Assembly: GCA_035651595.1 (NCBI GenBank)
Contig: DASRFJ010000169.1
Span: 62,001 to 126,000 of the forward strand
DNA length: 64,000 nt
Direction of reading: 5' to 3'
Source of the DNA: JAFARZ01 sp035651595
Lineage (GTDB): Bacteria > Actinomycetota > Actinomycetes > Streptosporangiales > Streptosporangiaceae
The notes under the pieces were generated by a model. It did no database searches. It was not told where the DNA came from and was given only the letters and a program-made list of their open reading frames with translations. Below, piece by piece: positions 9,186 to 17,583 of the stretch. Numbering within the stretch: the stretch's first letter is position 1; every line of letters starts with the position of its first letter. The position numbers and the translations under genes were made by a program.

Positions 9186-10597
9186 CAGCCGACTGCCCCC
9201 TCCATCTGAAGCTCGATCAGCCTGTTGAGCTCGAGCGCGTACTCCATCGGCAGCTCTCGCGCGATCGGCTCGACAAAGCCGCGGACGATGGTGGCCATCG
9301 CCTCGTCCTCGGTCATGCCGCGGCTCATCAGGTAGAACAGCTGATCTTCGGAAATCTTGGAGACCGTGGCCTCGTGGCCCATCTCCACGTCGTCCTCGCG
9401 GACGTCCACGTACGGGTATGTGTCGGACCGGCTCACGGTGTCGACGAGCAGCGCGTCGCACTTCACCGTCGACTTGGCGTGCTCGGCGCCCTCCCGCACC
9501 TCGACCAGGCCCCGGTACGAGGTACGGCCGCCGGCCCTGGCCACCGACTTGGACACGATCGTGGAGCTGGTCAGCGGCGCGCAGTGCACCATCTTGGCGC
9601 CCGCGTCCTGGTGCTGGCCGGCCCCGGCGAACGCCACCGACAGCGTCTCGCCGCGGGCGTGCTCGCCCATCAGCCACACCGCCGGGTACTTCATCGTGAC
9701 CTTGGAGCCGATGTTCCCGTCGATCCACTCCATCGTCGCCCCGGCCTGCGCGATCGCGCGCTTGGTGACCAGGTTGTACACGTTGGCCGACCAGTTCTGG
9801 ATCGTCGTGTACCGGCAGCGGGCGTCCTTCTTCACGATGATCTCGACGACCGCGGAGTGCAGCGAGTCGGACTTATAGATCGGCGCGGTGCAGCCCTCGA
9901 CGTAGTGCACGTAGGCGCCCTCGTCGACGATGATCAGCGTCCGCTCGAACTGGCCCATGTTCTCGGTGTTGATCCGGAAGTAGGCCTGGAGCGGGATCTC
10001 GACGTGCACGCCCTTCGGCACGTAGATGAAGGACCCGCCCGACCAGACGGCCGTGTTGAGGGCGGCGAACTTGTTGTCGCCGGCCGGGATGACCGTGCCG
10101 AAGTACTCCTGGAACAGGTCCGGGTGCTCCTTGAGCGCGGTGTCCGTGTCGAGGAAGATGACGCCCTTCTCCTCGAGGTCCTCGCGGATCTTGTGGTACA
10201 CCACCTCGGACTCGTACTGGGCGGCCACGCCGGCGATCAGGCGCTGCTTCTCCGCCTCGGGGATGCCGAGCCTGTCGTAGGTGTTCTTGATGTCCGCGGG
10301 CAGGTCGTCCCAGCTCTCCGCCTGCTTCTCGGTGGAGCGGACAAAGTACTTGATGTTGTCGAAGTCGATCTCGGTCAGGTCGGCACCCCAGGTCGGCAGC
10401 GGCTTGCGGCCGAAGTACTTCAGCCCCTTCAGCCGCATGTCGAGCATCCACTCGGGCTCGCCCTTGCGTGCCGAGATGTCGCGGACCACCTCTTCGGACA
10501 GGCCGCGGCGCGCGGAAGCGCCCGCCACGTCAGAGTCGGCCCAGCCGAACTTGTACGTGCCGAGCCCTTCGAGCTGGTCGTGCGCGGTGGTCGTCAT
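9185..10597 (-). CDS. sufB: SufB Fe-S cluster assembly scaffold subunit
   Basis: 470-aa core scaffold on which the nascent cluster is built with SufC and SufD. Typical segments are YKFGWADSDV, EPEWMLDMRLKGL, WSGGSFIYVPKGVHVEIPLQ, RTLIIVDEGAYVHYVEGCTAP and KVTMKYPAVWLMGEHARGE. The C-terminal VKCDALLVDTVSRSDTYPYVD carries the conserved cysteine. The start at 10597 has a GGAGGG box upstream and overlaps the sufR stop (ATGA). Length and motifs are normal for the family. Confidence 0.97.
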   Translation of the reverse strand: MTTTAHDQLEGLGTYKFGWADSDVAGASARRGLSEEVVRDISARKGEPEWMLDMRLKGLKYFGRKPLPTWGADLTEIDFDNIKYFVRSTEKQAESWDDLPADIKNTYDRLGIPEAEKQRLIAGVAAQYESEVVYHKIREDLEEKGVIFLDTDTALKEHPDLFQEYFGTVIPAGDNKFAALNTAVWSGGSFIYVPKGVHVEIPLQAYFRINTENMGQFERTLIIVDEGAYVHYVEGCTAPIYKSDSLHSAVVEIIVKKDARCRYTTIQNWSANVYNLVTKRAIAQAGATMEWIDGNIGSKVTMKYPAVWLMGEHARGETLSVAFAGAGQHQDAGAKMVHCAPLTSSTIVSKSVARAGGRTSYRGLVEVREGAEHAKSTVKCDALLVDTVSRSDTYPYVDVREDDVEMGHEATVSKISEDQLFYLMSRGMTEDEAMATIVRGFVEPIARELPMEYALELNRLIELQMEGAVG

Positions 10598-11394
10598 GTC
10601 AAGAGCCCTCCGGACTCTGCTGGGATTGTCTCGTCTTGTACAACTACGGCCCGTGCGCCCGCCTTCCCCGGCAGGCCTGTGACATGCGTCGTGCAGATGC
10701 CATCGCCGTGGGCGATCGTAGCGAGTCGCTGCACCGGTGCGCCGAGCAGCCTGCCGAATGCCTCCGTCTCGGCCTCGCACAGCTGCGGGAATTCCGCCGC
10801 CACGTGCGCCACCGGGCAGTGGTGCTGGCACAGCTGCTCGCCAGCGGCCATGGCCTTGGCGGCGGCGTGGATGGCCGGCGCGGGGCCAGCGGATGCCGCG
10901 TAGCCGTCCGCGGACAGCGCCTCGGCCAGGGCCTGCGCCCGGTCCGCCAGCTCCTGGTGCTTCGCGACGGCCGGTGCGTACCGTTGCTCCAGGTCCGCGA
11001 CCTGGCGCCGGGCGAACTCGGCGACCGCGTCCTGGCCGGCGGTGTCGGCGATGAACCTGAGCGCGTTCGTGGCCAGGTCGTCATAGGCGTGCTCGAACGC
11101 GCTGCGCCCCGCATCGGTGATCATGAACACCTTCGCGGGGCGACCGCGGCCGCGGTTGCCGTAGGTCCTGGCGGTCCTGGTCTCGACCAGGCCCTCGGAG
11201 ATCAGCGTGTCGAGATGCCGCCGGACCGCGGCCGGGGTCAGCCCCAGCCGTACGCCCAGGGTGGCCGCGGTCGGCTGGCCAAGCTCCAGGATCAGCCGCG
11301 CGACCTGTCCGCGGGTACCGCGCTCGGTCCCGGCGTCGGGCCTGCTCTCACCGGGCCCCGCGCCGGGCCGCACGCCGACCCGGTCGTTTTTCAC
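10594..11394 (-). CDS. sufR: SufR-type Fe-S-sensing transcriptional regulator
   Basis: 266-aa winged-helix repressor of the suf operon. The HTH reads GVRLGLTPAAVRRHLDTLISEGLVETR and is followed by the wing GNRGRGRPAKVF. The C-terminal half has the cysteine-rich cluster-binding motif GEQLCQHHCPVAHVAAEFPQLCEAE, as in cyanobacterial and mycobacterial SufR. I prefer the GTG at 11394 (reading MKNDRVGV); the open frame continues to a TTG at 11430. It is the first gene of the operon and overlaps sufB by 4 nt, so the repressor and its targets are co-translated and it probably autoregulates from the shared region with dedA. Confidence 0.92.
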   Translation of the reverse strand: MKNDRVGVRPGAGPGESRPDAGTERGTRGQVARLILELGQPTAATLGVRLGLTPAAVRRHLDTLISEGLVETRTARTYGNRGRGRPAKVFMITDAGRSAFEHAYDDLATNALRFIADTAGQDAVAEFARRQVADLEQRYAPAVAKHQELADRAQALAEALSADGYAASAGPAPAIHAAAKAMAAGEQLCQHHCPVAHVAAEFPQLCEAETEAFGRLLGAPVQRLATIAHGDGICTTHVTGLPGKAGARAVVVQDETIPAESGGLLT

Positions 11395-11450
11395 AACACC
11401 ATTGTGCCTTAAATACCCCTGCCAGGGCAAAGATTTTTGGCAAGATCCAC

Positions 11451-11464
11451 GTGACGTAAATCAC
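11451..11464. promoter_or_regulatory. palindrome GTGA-N6-TCAC between sufR and dedA
   Basis: GTGA CGTAAA TCAC, 22 nt before the dedA ATG and ~57 nt before the sufR start. The half-sites and spacing equal the inner part of the Crp/GlxR consensus (TGTGA-N6-TCACA), with C at both outer positions. It could be a Crp-type site for dedA or an operator for SufR; the sequence does not decide. Confidence 0.4.
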
Positions 11465-11485
11465 CGGGTAGTCTCCAGGGAGGCT

Positions 11486-12109
11486 ATGAGCATCGGCGGG
11501 ATTATCCAGAGCTACGGGTACTGGGCTGTGTTCGGCCTGGTCACCGCCGAGAGCATCGGCATACCGCTGCCCGCCGAGACCGCGCTGATCGTGGCCGCGA
11601 TCTATGCCGGCCAGACCCACCACCTGGACCCGTGGCTGATCTGGCTGGTGGCGTCCGCCGGCGCGATCGTCGGCGACAACATCGGGTTCTGGATCGGCGA
11701 CAAGGGCGGCTACGCGCTGGCCCGCAGGTACGGTCCGAAGGTCCACCTGGACGAGCGCAAGCTGAAGGCGGCCCGCTATCTGTTCGACCGGCACGGCTCG
11801 AAGGTGGTGTTCTTCGGGCGATTCGTGTCGATTCTCCGGGCGTACGCGGCGTTTCTCGCCGGGGTCAGCAAGATGGCGTGGCGGTCGTTCTTCGTCGCGA
11901 ACGCCTCCGGCGGCGTGCTCTGGGCGGGGATCTACACGTGGGCGGCCTACCTGGCCGGGAGCGCGTTCGAGCGGCTTTCCAGAACGGTCAACCTGGTGCT
12001 GCTGGCCGTCGGCGTGACCGCGATCGCGGTCGTTTTGCTCATGGTCCGCAAGCAGTTCGCCAAGTTCGCCGACCGCGCCGAGGAACGATACCCCGGCCCC
12101 CTGGAGTAA
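11486..12109 (+). CDS. DedA-family membrane protein
   Basis: 207-aa integral membrane protein of the DedA/VTT (SNARE-associated) family, linked to lipid-carrier recycling and envelope homeostasis. Signatures are FGLVTAESIGIPLPAETALIVAA near the N-terminus, the re-entrant segment GAIVGDNIGFWIGDKGG, and VVFFGRFVSILRAYAAFLAGVSKM with the conserved FxRFxPxxR-like arginine. About five hydrophobic segments are visible. The ATG at 11486 follows AGGGAGG. It is divergent from sufR with ~90 nt between them. Confidence 0.92.
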   Translation: MSIGGIIQSYGYWAVFGLVTAESIGIPLPAETALIVAAIYAGQTHHLDPWLIWLVASAGAIVGDNIGFWIGDKGGYALARRYGPKVHLDERKLKAARYLFDRHGSKVVFFGRFVSILRAYAAFLAGVSKMAWRSFFVANASGGVLWAGIYTWAAYLAGSAFERLSRTVNLVLLAVGVTAIAVVLLMVRKQFAKFADRAEERYPGPLE

Positions 12110-12157
12110 CGACGCTCCCGCCGTCCGCCCCGGATACCTAGGACAACTTTGTAAGCG

Positions 12158-12215
12158 AAACCGACACTTTTCTGCCGGATATATGCCGCTTTAGTGGTAT
12201 TTCCGCTGTCGGTTT
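12158..12215. repeat. 9-bp inverted repeat, 40-nt loop
   Basis: AAACCGACA at 12158-12166 and its exact complement TGTCGGTTT at 12207-12215, between the convergent dedA and amidohydrolase genes. The enclosed 40 nt is AT-richer than its surroundings. It may form a terminator-like stem or be a protein-binding pair. Confidence 0.45.
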
Positions 12216-12270
12216 GGCGTACCAAGACACGTGTAGCGTTACCCGTGGGGCCGGTGGTGCTGGTGGGCTG

Positions 12271-13242
12271 CTAGCCGAGGCCCAGCACCGACGCCGCGTT
12301 GCCGCCGGCGATCTTGGCCACGTCGTCAGCGCCGAGCACCGACGGCAGGGCGTCCAGCAGCGCCCGGCCCTCAGTATTCGACCCGAACGGATAGTCGACG
12401 CTGAACATCACCCGCTCCACGCCCATCACCTGCACCGTGCACATCACTGGGGGCAGCGTGAACATCCCGCTCGTCGTCACCCACACGTTCCGCCGCATGT
12501 ACTCGGACGCCGTGTCCAGCGAACCCATGGGCAGCATCGCGTCGATCCGGTCGAGCATGAACGGGATCATCTCCCCGCAGTGCCCGACGATCAGCCGCAG
12601 CCCGGGATGCCGGTCGAACACACCGGTCGCGATCAGCCGCAGCACGTGCAACCCCGCCTCCGCGTGCCAGCCCCACGCGCCGGTGGCCAGCCGGCCGGCC
12701 ACGGCGGGAGGCAGTCCAGAGAACAGCACCGACCGCAACGCTGCCGAAGGCGGTGCCGGATGCAGGTACAGCGGCACGTCCAGCGACTCGAACCGGGCGA
12801 GCAAGACATCGAAGCGCGGGTCGTCGAGGAACGCCTCGTTCGAGCCGAGCGTGCTCCCCACCAGCGCGCCGAGCATCCCCAGCTCACCGCAGGCCCGGGA
12901 CAGTTCGTCGGCCGCCGCCGCCGGCGAAACCGTGGGCAGCGTCGCGAACCCGCCGAGCCGGTCCGGATGCGCCCGCACCGCGGAAGCGAGCATGTCGTTC
13001 GCCTCCCGGGCCCGCGCCACCGCCGCCGAAACGGAAAGCCCCTGCGCGGCCGGCGACACGTGGGAGACGACCTGGAAGTCGATCCCGTTCGCGTCCATGT
13101 CCGCGAGCCGCGCCTCGCCCAGGTCGCGGAGCAGGTCATCGACCCGCTCCCCCCACATGGCGAGCGGCCCCGTCCCGGGCGCGGCGGCTAGCGCCGGGGT
13201 CCAGAAGTGCTCTTCGAGCGCGATCGTCCGCACTGGATACAT
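12271..13242 (-). CDS. amidohydrolase family 2 (ACMSD-type)
   Basis: 323-aa metal-dependent hydrolase or decarboxylase of the amidohydrolase_2 group. Conserved landmarks are the opening TIALEEHFWTPAL, the barrel histidine in VPLYLHPAPP, LRLIVGHCGEMIPFML and the late aspartate in VMFSVDYPFGSNTEG. Members include ACMSD and gamma-resorcylate decarboxylase; the substrate here is unknown. The ATG at 13242 lies 20 nt after the stop of the 151-aa gene, making it the last of a three-gene operon divergent from a WYL regulator. The frame back to 13899 is a shadow. Confidence 0.85.
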   Translation of the reverse strand: MYPVRTIALEEHFWTPALAAAPGTGPLAMWGERVDDLLRDLGEARLADMDANGIDFQVVSHVSPAAQGLSVSAAVARAREANDMLASAVRAHPDRLGGFATLPTVSPAAAADELSRACGELGMLGALVGSTLGSNEAFLDDPRFDVLLARFESLDVPLYLHPAPPSAALRSVLFSGLPPAVAGRLATGAWGWHAEAGLHVLRLIATGVFDRHPGLRLIVGHCGEMIPFMLDRIDAMLPMGSLDTASEYMRRNVWVTTSGMFTLPPVMCTVQVMGVERVMFSVDYPFGSNTEGRALLDALPSVLGADDVAKIAGGNAASVLGLG

Positions 13243-13262
13243 TATCCCGCAACGAGAACGCG

Positions 13263-13718
13263 CTATCCCGCGGTCCGGCTCAAGTCCCAGTACCAGTTGG
13301 TCTCCCAGGTGATCCCGTCGTCCGCGGACAGCGCCTGCTCCCACCGGCACGCGTCGGGGCCGAGCACCGTCCACCGGTACCGGCAGACCACGGGTTTTCC
13401 CTCGTGCTTGTCCGGGCCGAAGAACTCCCCCACCGGGCCGGTGAACCGTCCGGCCACCGGCGGCTCGATCGTGCCGCTGCGGCTGGTCATCCAGTACAGC
13501 GACCAGACTTCCGATTCCGGGTCGTACAACCGCAGCGTGCTCGCGTGATAGTCGCGCAGCTCGCCCTCGTCCATGTTGCCGGCACCGCCGAGGATCGGCC
13601 AGCACCGCAGCCTCGACTCGAACGTGGCCCACTCGTAGCACCCAGTGAGGCGTTCCCGCAGGTAGCGGTGCGAAATCCGCCAGCTGCCGTGCAGGAAGTC
13701 GAAGTCGTGCGCGCTCAT
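13263..13718 (-). CDS. DUF1579-like small protein, function unknown
   Basis: 151 aa. The start FDFLHGSWRISHRYL and the pattern of repeated strands ending in tryptophans (VWSLYWMTS, CRYRWTVLG, WETNWYWDLS) resemble the lipocalin-like DUF1579 group, whose members open with FDFLxGxW. I cannot name a ligand or reaction. The ATG at 13718 overlaps the stop of the upstream gene (ATGA) and the end lies 20 nt before the amidohydrolase start, so it is co-translated with both. Confidence 0.65.
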   Translation of the reverse strand: MSAHDFDFLHGSWRISHRYLRERLTGCYEWATFESRLRCWPILGGAGNMDEGELRDYHASTLRLYDPESEVWSLYWMTSRSGTIEPPVAGRFTGPVGEFFGPDKHEGKPVVCRYRWTVLGPDACRWEQALSADDGITWETNWYWDLSRTAG

Positions 13719-14185
13719 CCGGTGGTCTCGCCGGGCATCGTGTCCCCGAGGTACCCGGCCAGGTCGGCCACGTCCGGCACCAGCATGTGCCGCACCCACG
13801 CGTCGCGCTCATGCTGGATCGGCGGCAGCTCCCAGACGCACCCGATCCACGGCCGGTCCAAAGGCATGAAGTGCGTCGGGTCATCGTCCAGGCAACCAAG
13901 CGCCGGCTGCGCGGCCGCCGCTCCGCGCATGTGCAGCACGTTGTCCCAGACCCAGGTGTACGCGTTCAGGTACGCGGCGCCGTCCCCGCCCCGGTGCAGG
14001 ACGACAAACCCGGCTGGCGGCGTTCCGTCCATCTCCGGCAGCAGCTCAGGCAGCACGCCGAACGCCGCCTTCTCCACCTCCGGGGTAACGACGGCGACCG
14101 CCGACGTGACGTAATACCGCTTATAGTGACGCCGGCCCACCTCGATCGGCGGCAGGCTCGACAGCAGCTTCTCCGCGAATGCCAT
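13715..14185 (-). CDS. unrecognised 156-aa protein
   Basis: I do not recognise this family. It has no signal peptide or clear membrane segment. Notable are the N-terminal MAFAEKLLSSLPPIEVGRRH, a central GFVVLHRGGDGAAYLNAYTWVWDN and a C-terminal WELPPIQHERDAWVRHML. The start could be the ATG at 14185 or a GTG at 14194. It opens an operon with the DUF1579-like gene (4-nt overlap) and the amidohydrolase, and it is divergent from the WYL regulator across a perfect palindrome, so it is probably under that regulator. Confidence 0.6.
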   Translation of the reverse strand: MAFAEKLLSSLPPIEVGRRHYKRYYVTSAVAVVTPEVEKAAFGVLPELLPEMDGTPPAGFVVLHRGGDGAAYLNAYTWVWDNVLHMRGAAAAQPALGCLDDDPTHFMPLDRPWIGCVWELPPIQHERDAWVRHMLVPDVADLAGYLGDTMPGETTG

Positions 14186-14207
14186 GACCGGCACGGTAAG
14201 CCCGCTT

Positions 14208-14228
14208 CACTGACACCTTCTGTCAGTG
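14208..14228. promoter_or_regulatory. operator palindrome CACTGACA-N5-TGTCAGTG
   Basis: Perfect 8-bp inverted repeat with a 5-nt spacer. It ends 12 nt before the WYL regulator ATG (14241) and lies ~23 nt from the start of the divergent operon. Position and symmetry fit the binding site of the adjacent YafY/WYL-type repressor controlling both directions. Confidence 0.65.
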
Positions 14229-14240
14229 GAAAATGGAGAC

Positions 14241-15209
14241 ATGCGCGCCAGCCGTCTGGTCTCCATACTCCTGCTGCTCCAGGCCCGCGGCCGCCTGACC
14301 GCGGCCCAGCTCGCCGGTGAACTTGAGGTGTCGGTCCGCACGATCTACCGGGACGTCGAGTCGCTGCACATGGCGGGCATCCCGCTGTACGGCGACGCCG
14401 GCCACCGCGGCGGCTATCAGCTGCTCGACGGCTACCGGACCAGGCTCACCGGGCTCAGCGCGGACGAGGCGAAGGCGCTGAGCCTGTCCGGCCTGCCCGG
14501 CCCCGCCGCCGATCTCGGCCTGGGCTCGGTGCTGGCCGCCGCCCAGCTCAAGATCCGCGCCGCGCTGCCGCCCGCGCTCGCCGACCAGGTCGGGCACGTC
14601 CAGTCCCGGTTCCACCTGGACGCGGCGACCTGGTACGGGGCGCCAGAGGAGGTGCCGTTCCTGCTCCCCGTCGCCGATGCGGTCTGGCGCGGCAGGGCGC
14701 TTCGCGTCCGCTATCGCCGCTGGAAGGAGCCCACCGACGTCGATCGCCGTCTCGAGCCGTACGGCCTGGTCCTCAAAGCGGGCCGCTGGTACCTGGTGGC
14801 CGGGCCGGGCGGTCCGCGCACCTACCGCGTCGATCAGATCCTGGACCTGACCGAGCTCGACGACGAGTTCTGCATCCCGGCCGCATTCGACCTGGCAAGT
14901 TACTGGCAGGCCTACAAGACGGAGTTCCTCGACCGGCTGTACCAGGCCGAGGCCACCGTGCGGCTCAGCCCCGATGCCCTCGCCAAGCTGTCCGGCCCGG
15001 AGACCGAGGCTGTCGCCCGCACCGGCACGGTCGAGCCGGACGGCTGGACCCGCGCCACGCTGCCCGTAGAGTCCACCGAGTACGCGCTGCGCCAGTACCT
15101 TGCCCTCGGCCCCGAGATCGAGGTACTCGGCCCGCCCGACCTCCGCTCCCAGCTGGCCGCCGCGGTCCACGCCACCGCCGCGCTCTACTCAAACCGCCTT
15201 TTCTCATAA
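14241..15209 (+). CDS. YafY-type HTH-WYL transcriptional regulator
   Basis: 322 aa. The N-terminal winged helix reads RLVSILLLLQARGRLTAAQLAGELEVSVRTIYRDVESLHMAGIP, the classic DeoR-like HTH of this group. A WYL domain follows with LRVRYRRWKEP and LEPYGLVLKAGRWYLVAG, then the C-terminal extension (ALRQYLALGPEIEVLGPPDLR). WYL proteins sense small ligands, often nucleotides or DNA-damage products. I chose the ATG at 14241 with GGAGA upstream; a GTG at 14226 would put the start inside the palindrome. The divergent target operon is 12271-14185. Confidence 0.92.
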   Translation: MRASRLVSILLLLQARGRLTAAQLAGELEVSVRTIYRDVESLHMAGIPLYGDAGHRGGYQLLDGYRTRLTGLSADEAKALSLSGLPGPAADLGLGSVLAAAQLKIRAALPPALADQVGHVQSRFHLDAATWYGAPEEVPFLLPVADAVWRGRALRVRYRRWKEPTDVDRRLEPYGLVLKAGRWYLVAGPGGPRTYRVDQILDLTELDDEFCIPAAFDLASYWQAYKTEFLDRLYQAEATVRLSPDALAKLSGPETEAVARTGTVEPDGWTRATLPVESTEYALRQYLALGPEIEVLGPPDLRSQLAAAVHATAALYSNRLFS

Positions 15210-15258
15210 CGGCATCGGTGTTACCTCCGAAAACCGGATTCGTCCGCCCTGCCCGTCG

Positions 15259-16050
15259 TTACAGGTCCAGGCCCGCTGCGCGCGCCAGCGGGCGCAGTTC
15301 GTCACGGACTGCCGCGCTGTCGAGCCGCGGGGCTTGCTGGGCGAGGAACTCGCCCGCCTTGCGACGCAGCGCGTCCCGGAGCACGAGGCTCACCACGTCT
15401 TCGGCGAGCGCGCTCAGCCGCTGGAGCGACTCGGTCAGCGGCCTGATCTGGTTCGCCGGCAGGCCGTCGCCGACGAACGGATCCCACATGTGCCGTTCGA
15501 AGACCGCGGTGAAGCGGTCCGCGATGGAATCCGCCGCCGCCTGGAGGATCTCGAGCTCATCCATAAGCTCGCTGACCGGCATGCCGGCGTGGACCAGATC
15601 GAGTCCGACCTGGAGCAGCTTAGGGCTGTTCACCGTCACGGCGAAGCCGTCGATGCCGATCAGGCGCATGCGGACGGCGCGCTGGATGATCGCCGGAGTG
15701 ATCAGCTGGCCCGCGAACAGCTCCTTGAACTGCCCTAGCTTGAGCCGCGCCGGCTTCTCGGGCGCCCATGTGCTGGCAACCTGCGTCTCCAGCCCCAGCA
15801 CGTCGTCCAGTCCGCGTCCGCTTTCCCACGCCTCGGTGAGCCGCTTGATGCTCGCCAGGGAGAAGCCCTGCTCTTGCAGCTCCGCGATAAGCCGAAGGCG
15901 CGCCAGATGACCCTGTCCGTAGTACCCGACGCGGCCGCGCCGCTCGGGCGGCGGCAGCAACCCCTTGGACTGGTACATGCGCACCGTTGTGGTTGCTGTG
16001 CCTGCCTGGCTGGCCAGTTCCTCGATGGTCAGCTGGCCCTCGTCGTCCAT
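15259..16050 (-). CDS. MerR-family transcriptional regulator
   Basis: 263 aa. N-terminal MerR HTH: LTIEELASQAGTATTTVRMYQSKGLLPPPERRGRVGYYGQGHLARL, with the usual tyrosine and glycine positions. The long C-terminal region (LGLETQVASTWAPEKPARLKLGQFKELFAG onward) has no metal-binding cysteines, so it is a ligand-binding or dimerisation domain of unknown type. The ATG at 16050 (MDDEGQ) is preferred over 16059. It is divergent from a three-gene operon, with a perfect 22-bp palindrome between. Confidence 0.88.
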   Translation of the reverse strand: MDDEGQLTIEELASQAGTATTTVRMYQSKGLLPPPERRGRVGYYGQGHLARLRLIAELQEQGFSLASIKRLTEAWESGRGLDDVLGLETQVASTWAPEKPARLKLGQFKELFAGQLITPAIIQRAVRMRLIGIDGFAVTVNSPKLLQVGLDLVHAGMPVSELMDELEILQAAADSIADRFTAVFERHMWDPFVGDGLPANQIRPLTESLQRLSALAEDVVSLVLRDALRRKAGEFLAQQAPRLDSAAVRDELRPLARAAGLDL

Positions 16051-16081
16051 GCGCCTCATCGTACCCTTGCGGAGCTAGCAC

Positions 16082-16103
16082 TATGAGAGTATATACTCTC
16101 ATA
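16082..16103. promoter_or_regulatory. perfect 22-bp palindrome, MerR operator
   Basis: Half-site TATGAGAGTAT followed directly by its complement ATACTCTCATA, with no spacer and no mismatch. It sits 32 nt upstream of the MerR gene and 27 nt upstream of the DUF2071 gene. MerR proteins bind dyads of about this length between -35 and -10 elements, so this is the likely site for the divergent regulator. Confidence 0.75.
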
Positions 16104-16129
16104 ATGGTTGCTCACGAGAGGGGCCACTC

Positions 16130-16897
16130 ATGCGGACCCGGCAGCTGCTCCAGCGTCATCCAATCCCCATGACCTGCCACTTCGACCACTGCCTGGTGGT
16201 CACTTGGGCGCTTCCCGCGCCGGCCCTTCGGCCGCTGGTGCCGCCGGGTCTGGACCTCGACACGTACGACGGAAACTGGGGCTTCGTCGTCATCGCCCTG
16301 GTCCAGACCCGGAACCTGCGCCCGGCATTCCTGCCCGCCTGGACAGGCCTGGATTACGCGCTAACCGGATACCGGATATTCGTGAAGCACCGGGACCGGG
16401 CCGGCCGCACCCGCCGCGGGCTGCACATCCTGCGCTCGGACACCGACAAGCGATCGATGAAGATCGGCGGGAACCTGCTCACGCACTACCGGTACCGGCT
16501 GGCCGACATCGACATCGCGCCGGGCACGGACCAGCTTGAGGCGCGGATCAGGACGCCGCGGGCCGAGGCCGACCTGCACGTCGTGGCGCGGCTGGCCGGC
16601 CCGCCCGCACCGCTCCCCGGCACCTCACCGTTCCGCTCGGATCACGACGCGCGGCGCTTCGCCGGACCGCTGCCGTGGACGTTCGACTACGAGCCGGCGA
16701 CCCGGTCGATCGTGATGATCCGCGGCCGCCGCTCGCAGTGGCAGCCGCGCCAGGTGGCTGTCGACGTCAGAACCTGCGGGTTCCTTGAGCAAGCCCCGTT
16801 TGACGCCGCCGGGTCGAGGCTGGCCAGCGCGTTCCACATCGCCGACCTCGACTACGGCTGGGACCGCGGTGTCCGCGTGCCGGCCGGGCAGCCGTGA
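16130..16897 (+). CDS. DUF2071 (YqjF-like) protein
   Basis: 255 aa. The DUF2071 fold is shown by MTCHFDHCLVVTWALPAPALRPLVPPGLDLDTYDG, by FVVIALVQTRNLRPAFLP and by the C-terminal LASAFHIADLDYGWDRGV. Function is unknown; the fold is related to acetoacetate decarboxylase. It is the first gene of an operon under the MerR palindrome, and its TGA overlaps the GTG of the methyltransferase (GTGA). Confidence 0.8.
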   Translation: MRTRQLLQRHPIPMTCHFDHCLVVTWALPAPALRPLVPPGLDLDTYDGNWGFVVIALVQTRNLRPAFLPAWTGLDYALTGYRIFVKHRDRAGRTRRGLHILRSDTDKRSMKIGGNLLTHYRYRLADIDIAPGTDQLEARIRTPRAEADLHVVARLAGPPAPLPGTSPFRSDHDARRFAGPLPWTFDYEPATRSIVMIRGRRSQWQPRQVAVDVRTCGFLEQAPFDAAGSRLASAFHIADLDYGWDRGVRVPAGQP

Positions 16898-17583
16898 ACA
16901 CCGCGAAGGTGATCAGGTTCAACTGGCCGAAGTACCTGGGCGCCCTGGCCCTCGCGGCGGCGGCCCTGATCGCCGGCACCGCTCGGTTCCCGGCCTGGAT
17001 CCGGTACCCGCTCTGGGCCGCGTGCGTGCCGGGCGCTGCCTGGACGCTGACGTCTCTCGCCGCGACGTGGTGGGTCTACGACCACCGCAAGGTCTACCAG
17101 CGGCTGACCGCCGGCCTGCCCGAGGCCGGCGACTGGGCGGCGGTCCACGCGGGGTTCGATGACTCGGTCCCCGCGTTGCGCGCCGCGATCGGGCATGCCC
17201 CGGCCACAGTGGCGCAGATCGCGCTCACGCCTGGCGCGTCGCTGCGGCGGGCGCGCCGGCTGAGCCGGCGGGTCGCCTGCGGATCCGCGCTCAACGACGG
17301 ATCGTTCGACTCGATCTTCGTCACGTTCGCCGCCCACGAGGTCCGGGAGCTGACCGGGCAGCGTGCCCTGTTCACCGCGTTGCACCAGGCCCTGCGGCCC
17401 GGCGGCCGGCTGATCGTCACCGAGCACGCCAGGGACGCGGCGAACTTCGCGGTCTACGGACCCGGGGCGCTGCACTTCCAGCCGCTCGCCACCTGGTACG
17501 CCCGAGCCGCCGAGGCGGGGCTGACCGTGGCGCGCCGCGACCGGATCACCCCATTCGTGCGACGGGTCGTCTTCCAGCGATGA
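16894..17583 (+). CDS. membrane-anchored SAM methyltransferase-like protein
   Basis: 229 aa. The N-terminus has two hydrophobic segments (ALALAAAALIAG and YPLWAACVPGAAWTLTSLAATWW), so the catalytic part is membrane-tethered. The C-terminal half reads like the second half of a class I methyltransferase: DGSFDSIFVTFAAHEV, FTALHQALRPGGRLIVTEHARD. The glycine-rich SAM motif I (DxGxGxG) is not clear, so activity is uncertain. It starts with GTG overlapping the upstream stop and ends overlapping the next gene (ATGA). Confidence 0.7.
   Translation: MNTAKVIRFNWPKYLGALALAAAALIAGTARFPAWIRYPLWAACVPGAAWTLTSLAATWWVYDHRKVYQRLTAGLPEAGDWAAVHAGFDDSVPALRAAIGHAPATVAQIALTPGASLRRARRLSRRVACGSALNDGSFDSIFVTFAAHEVRELTGQRALFTALHQALRPGGRLIVTEHARDAANFAVYGPGALHFQPLATWYARAAEAGLTVARRDRITPFVRRVVFQR

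Noticed and set aside
9374..10903. 509-codon plus-strand frame antisense to sufB
   Set aside because: His/Arg/Val-rich shadow of a conserved gene; no start signal.
11417..11427. CCCTG-C-CAGGG palindrome near sufR
   Set aside because: Only 5-bp arms in high-GC DNA; expected by chance.
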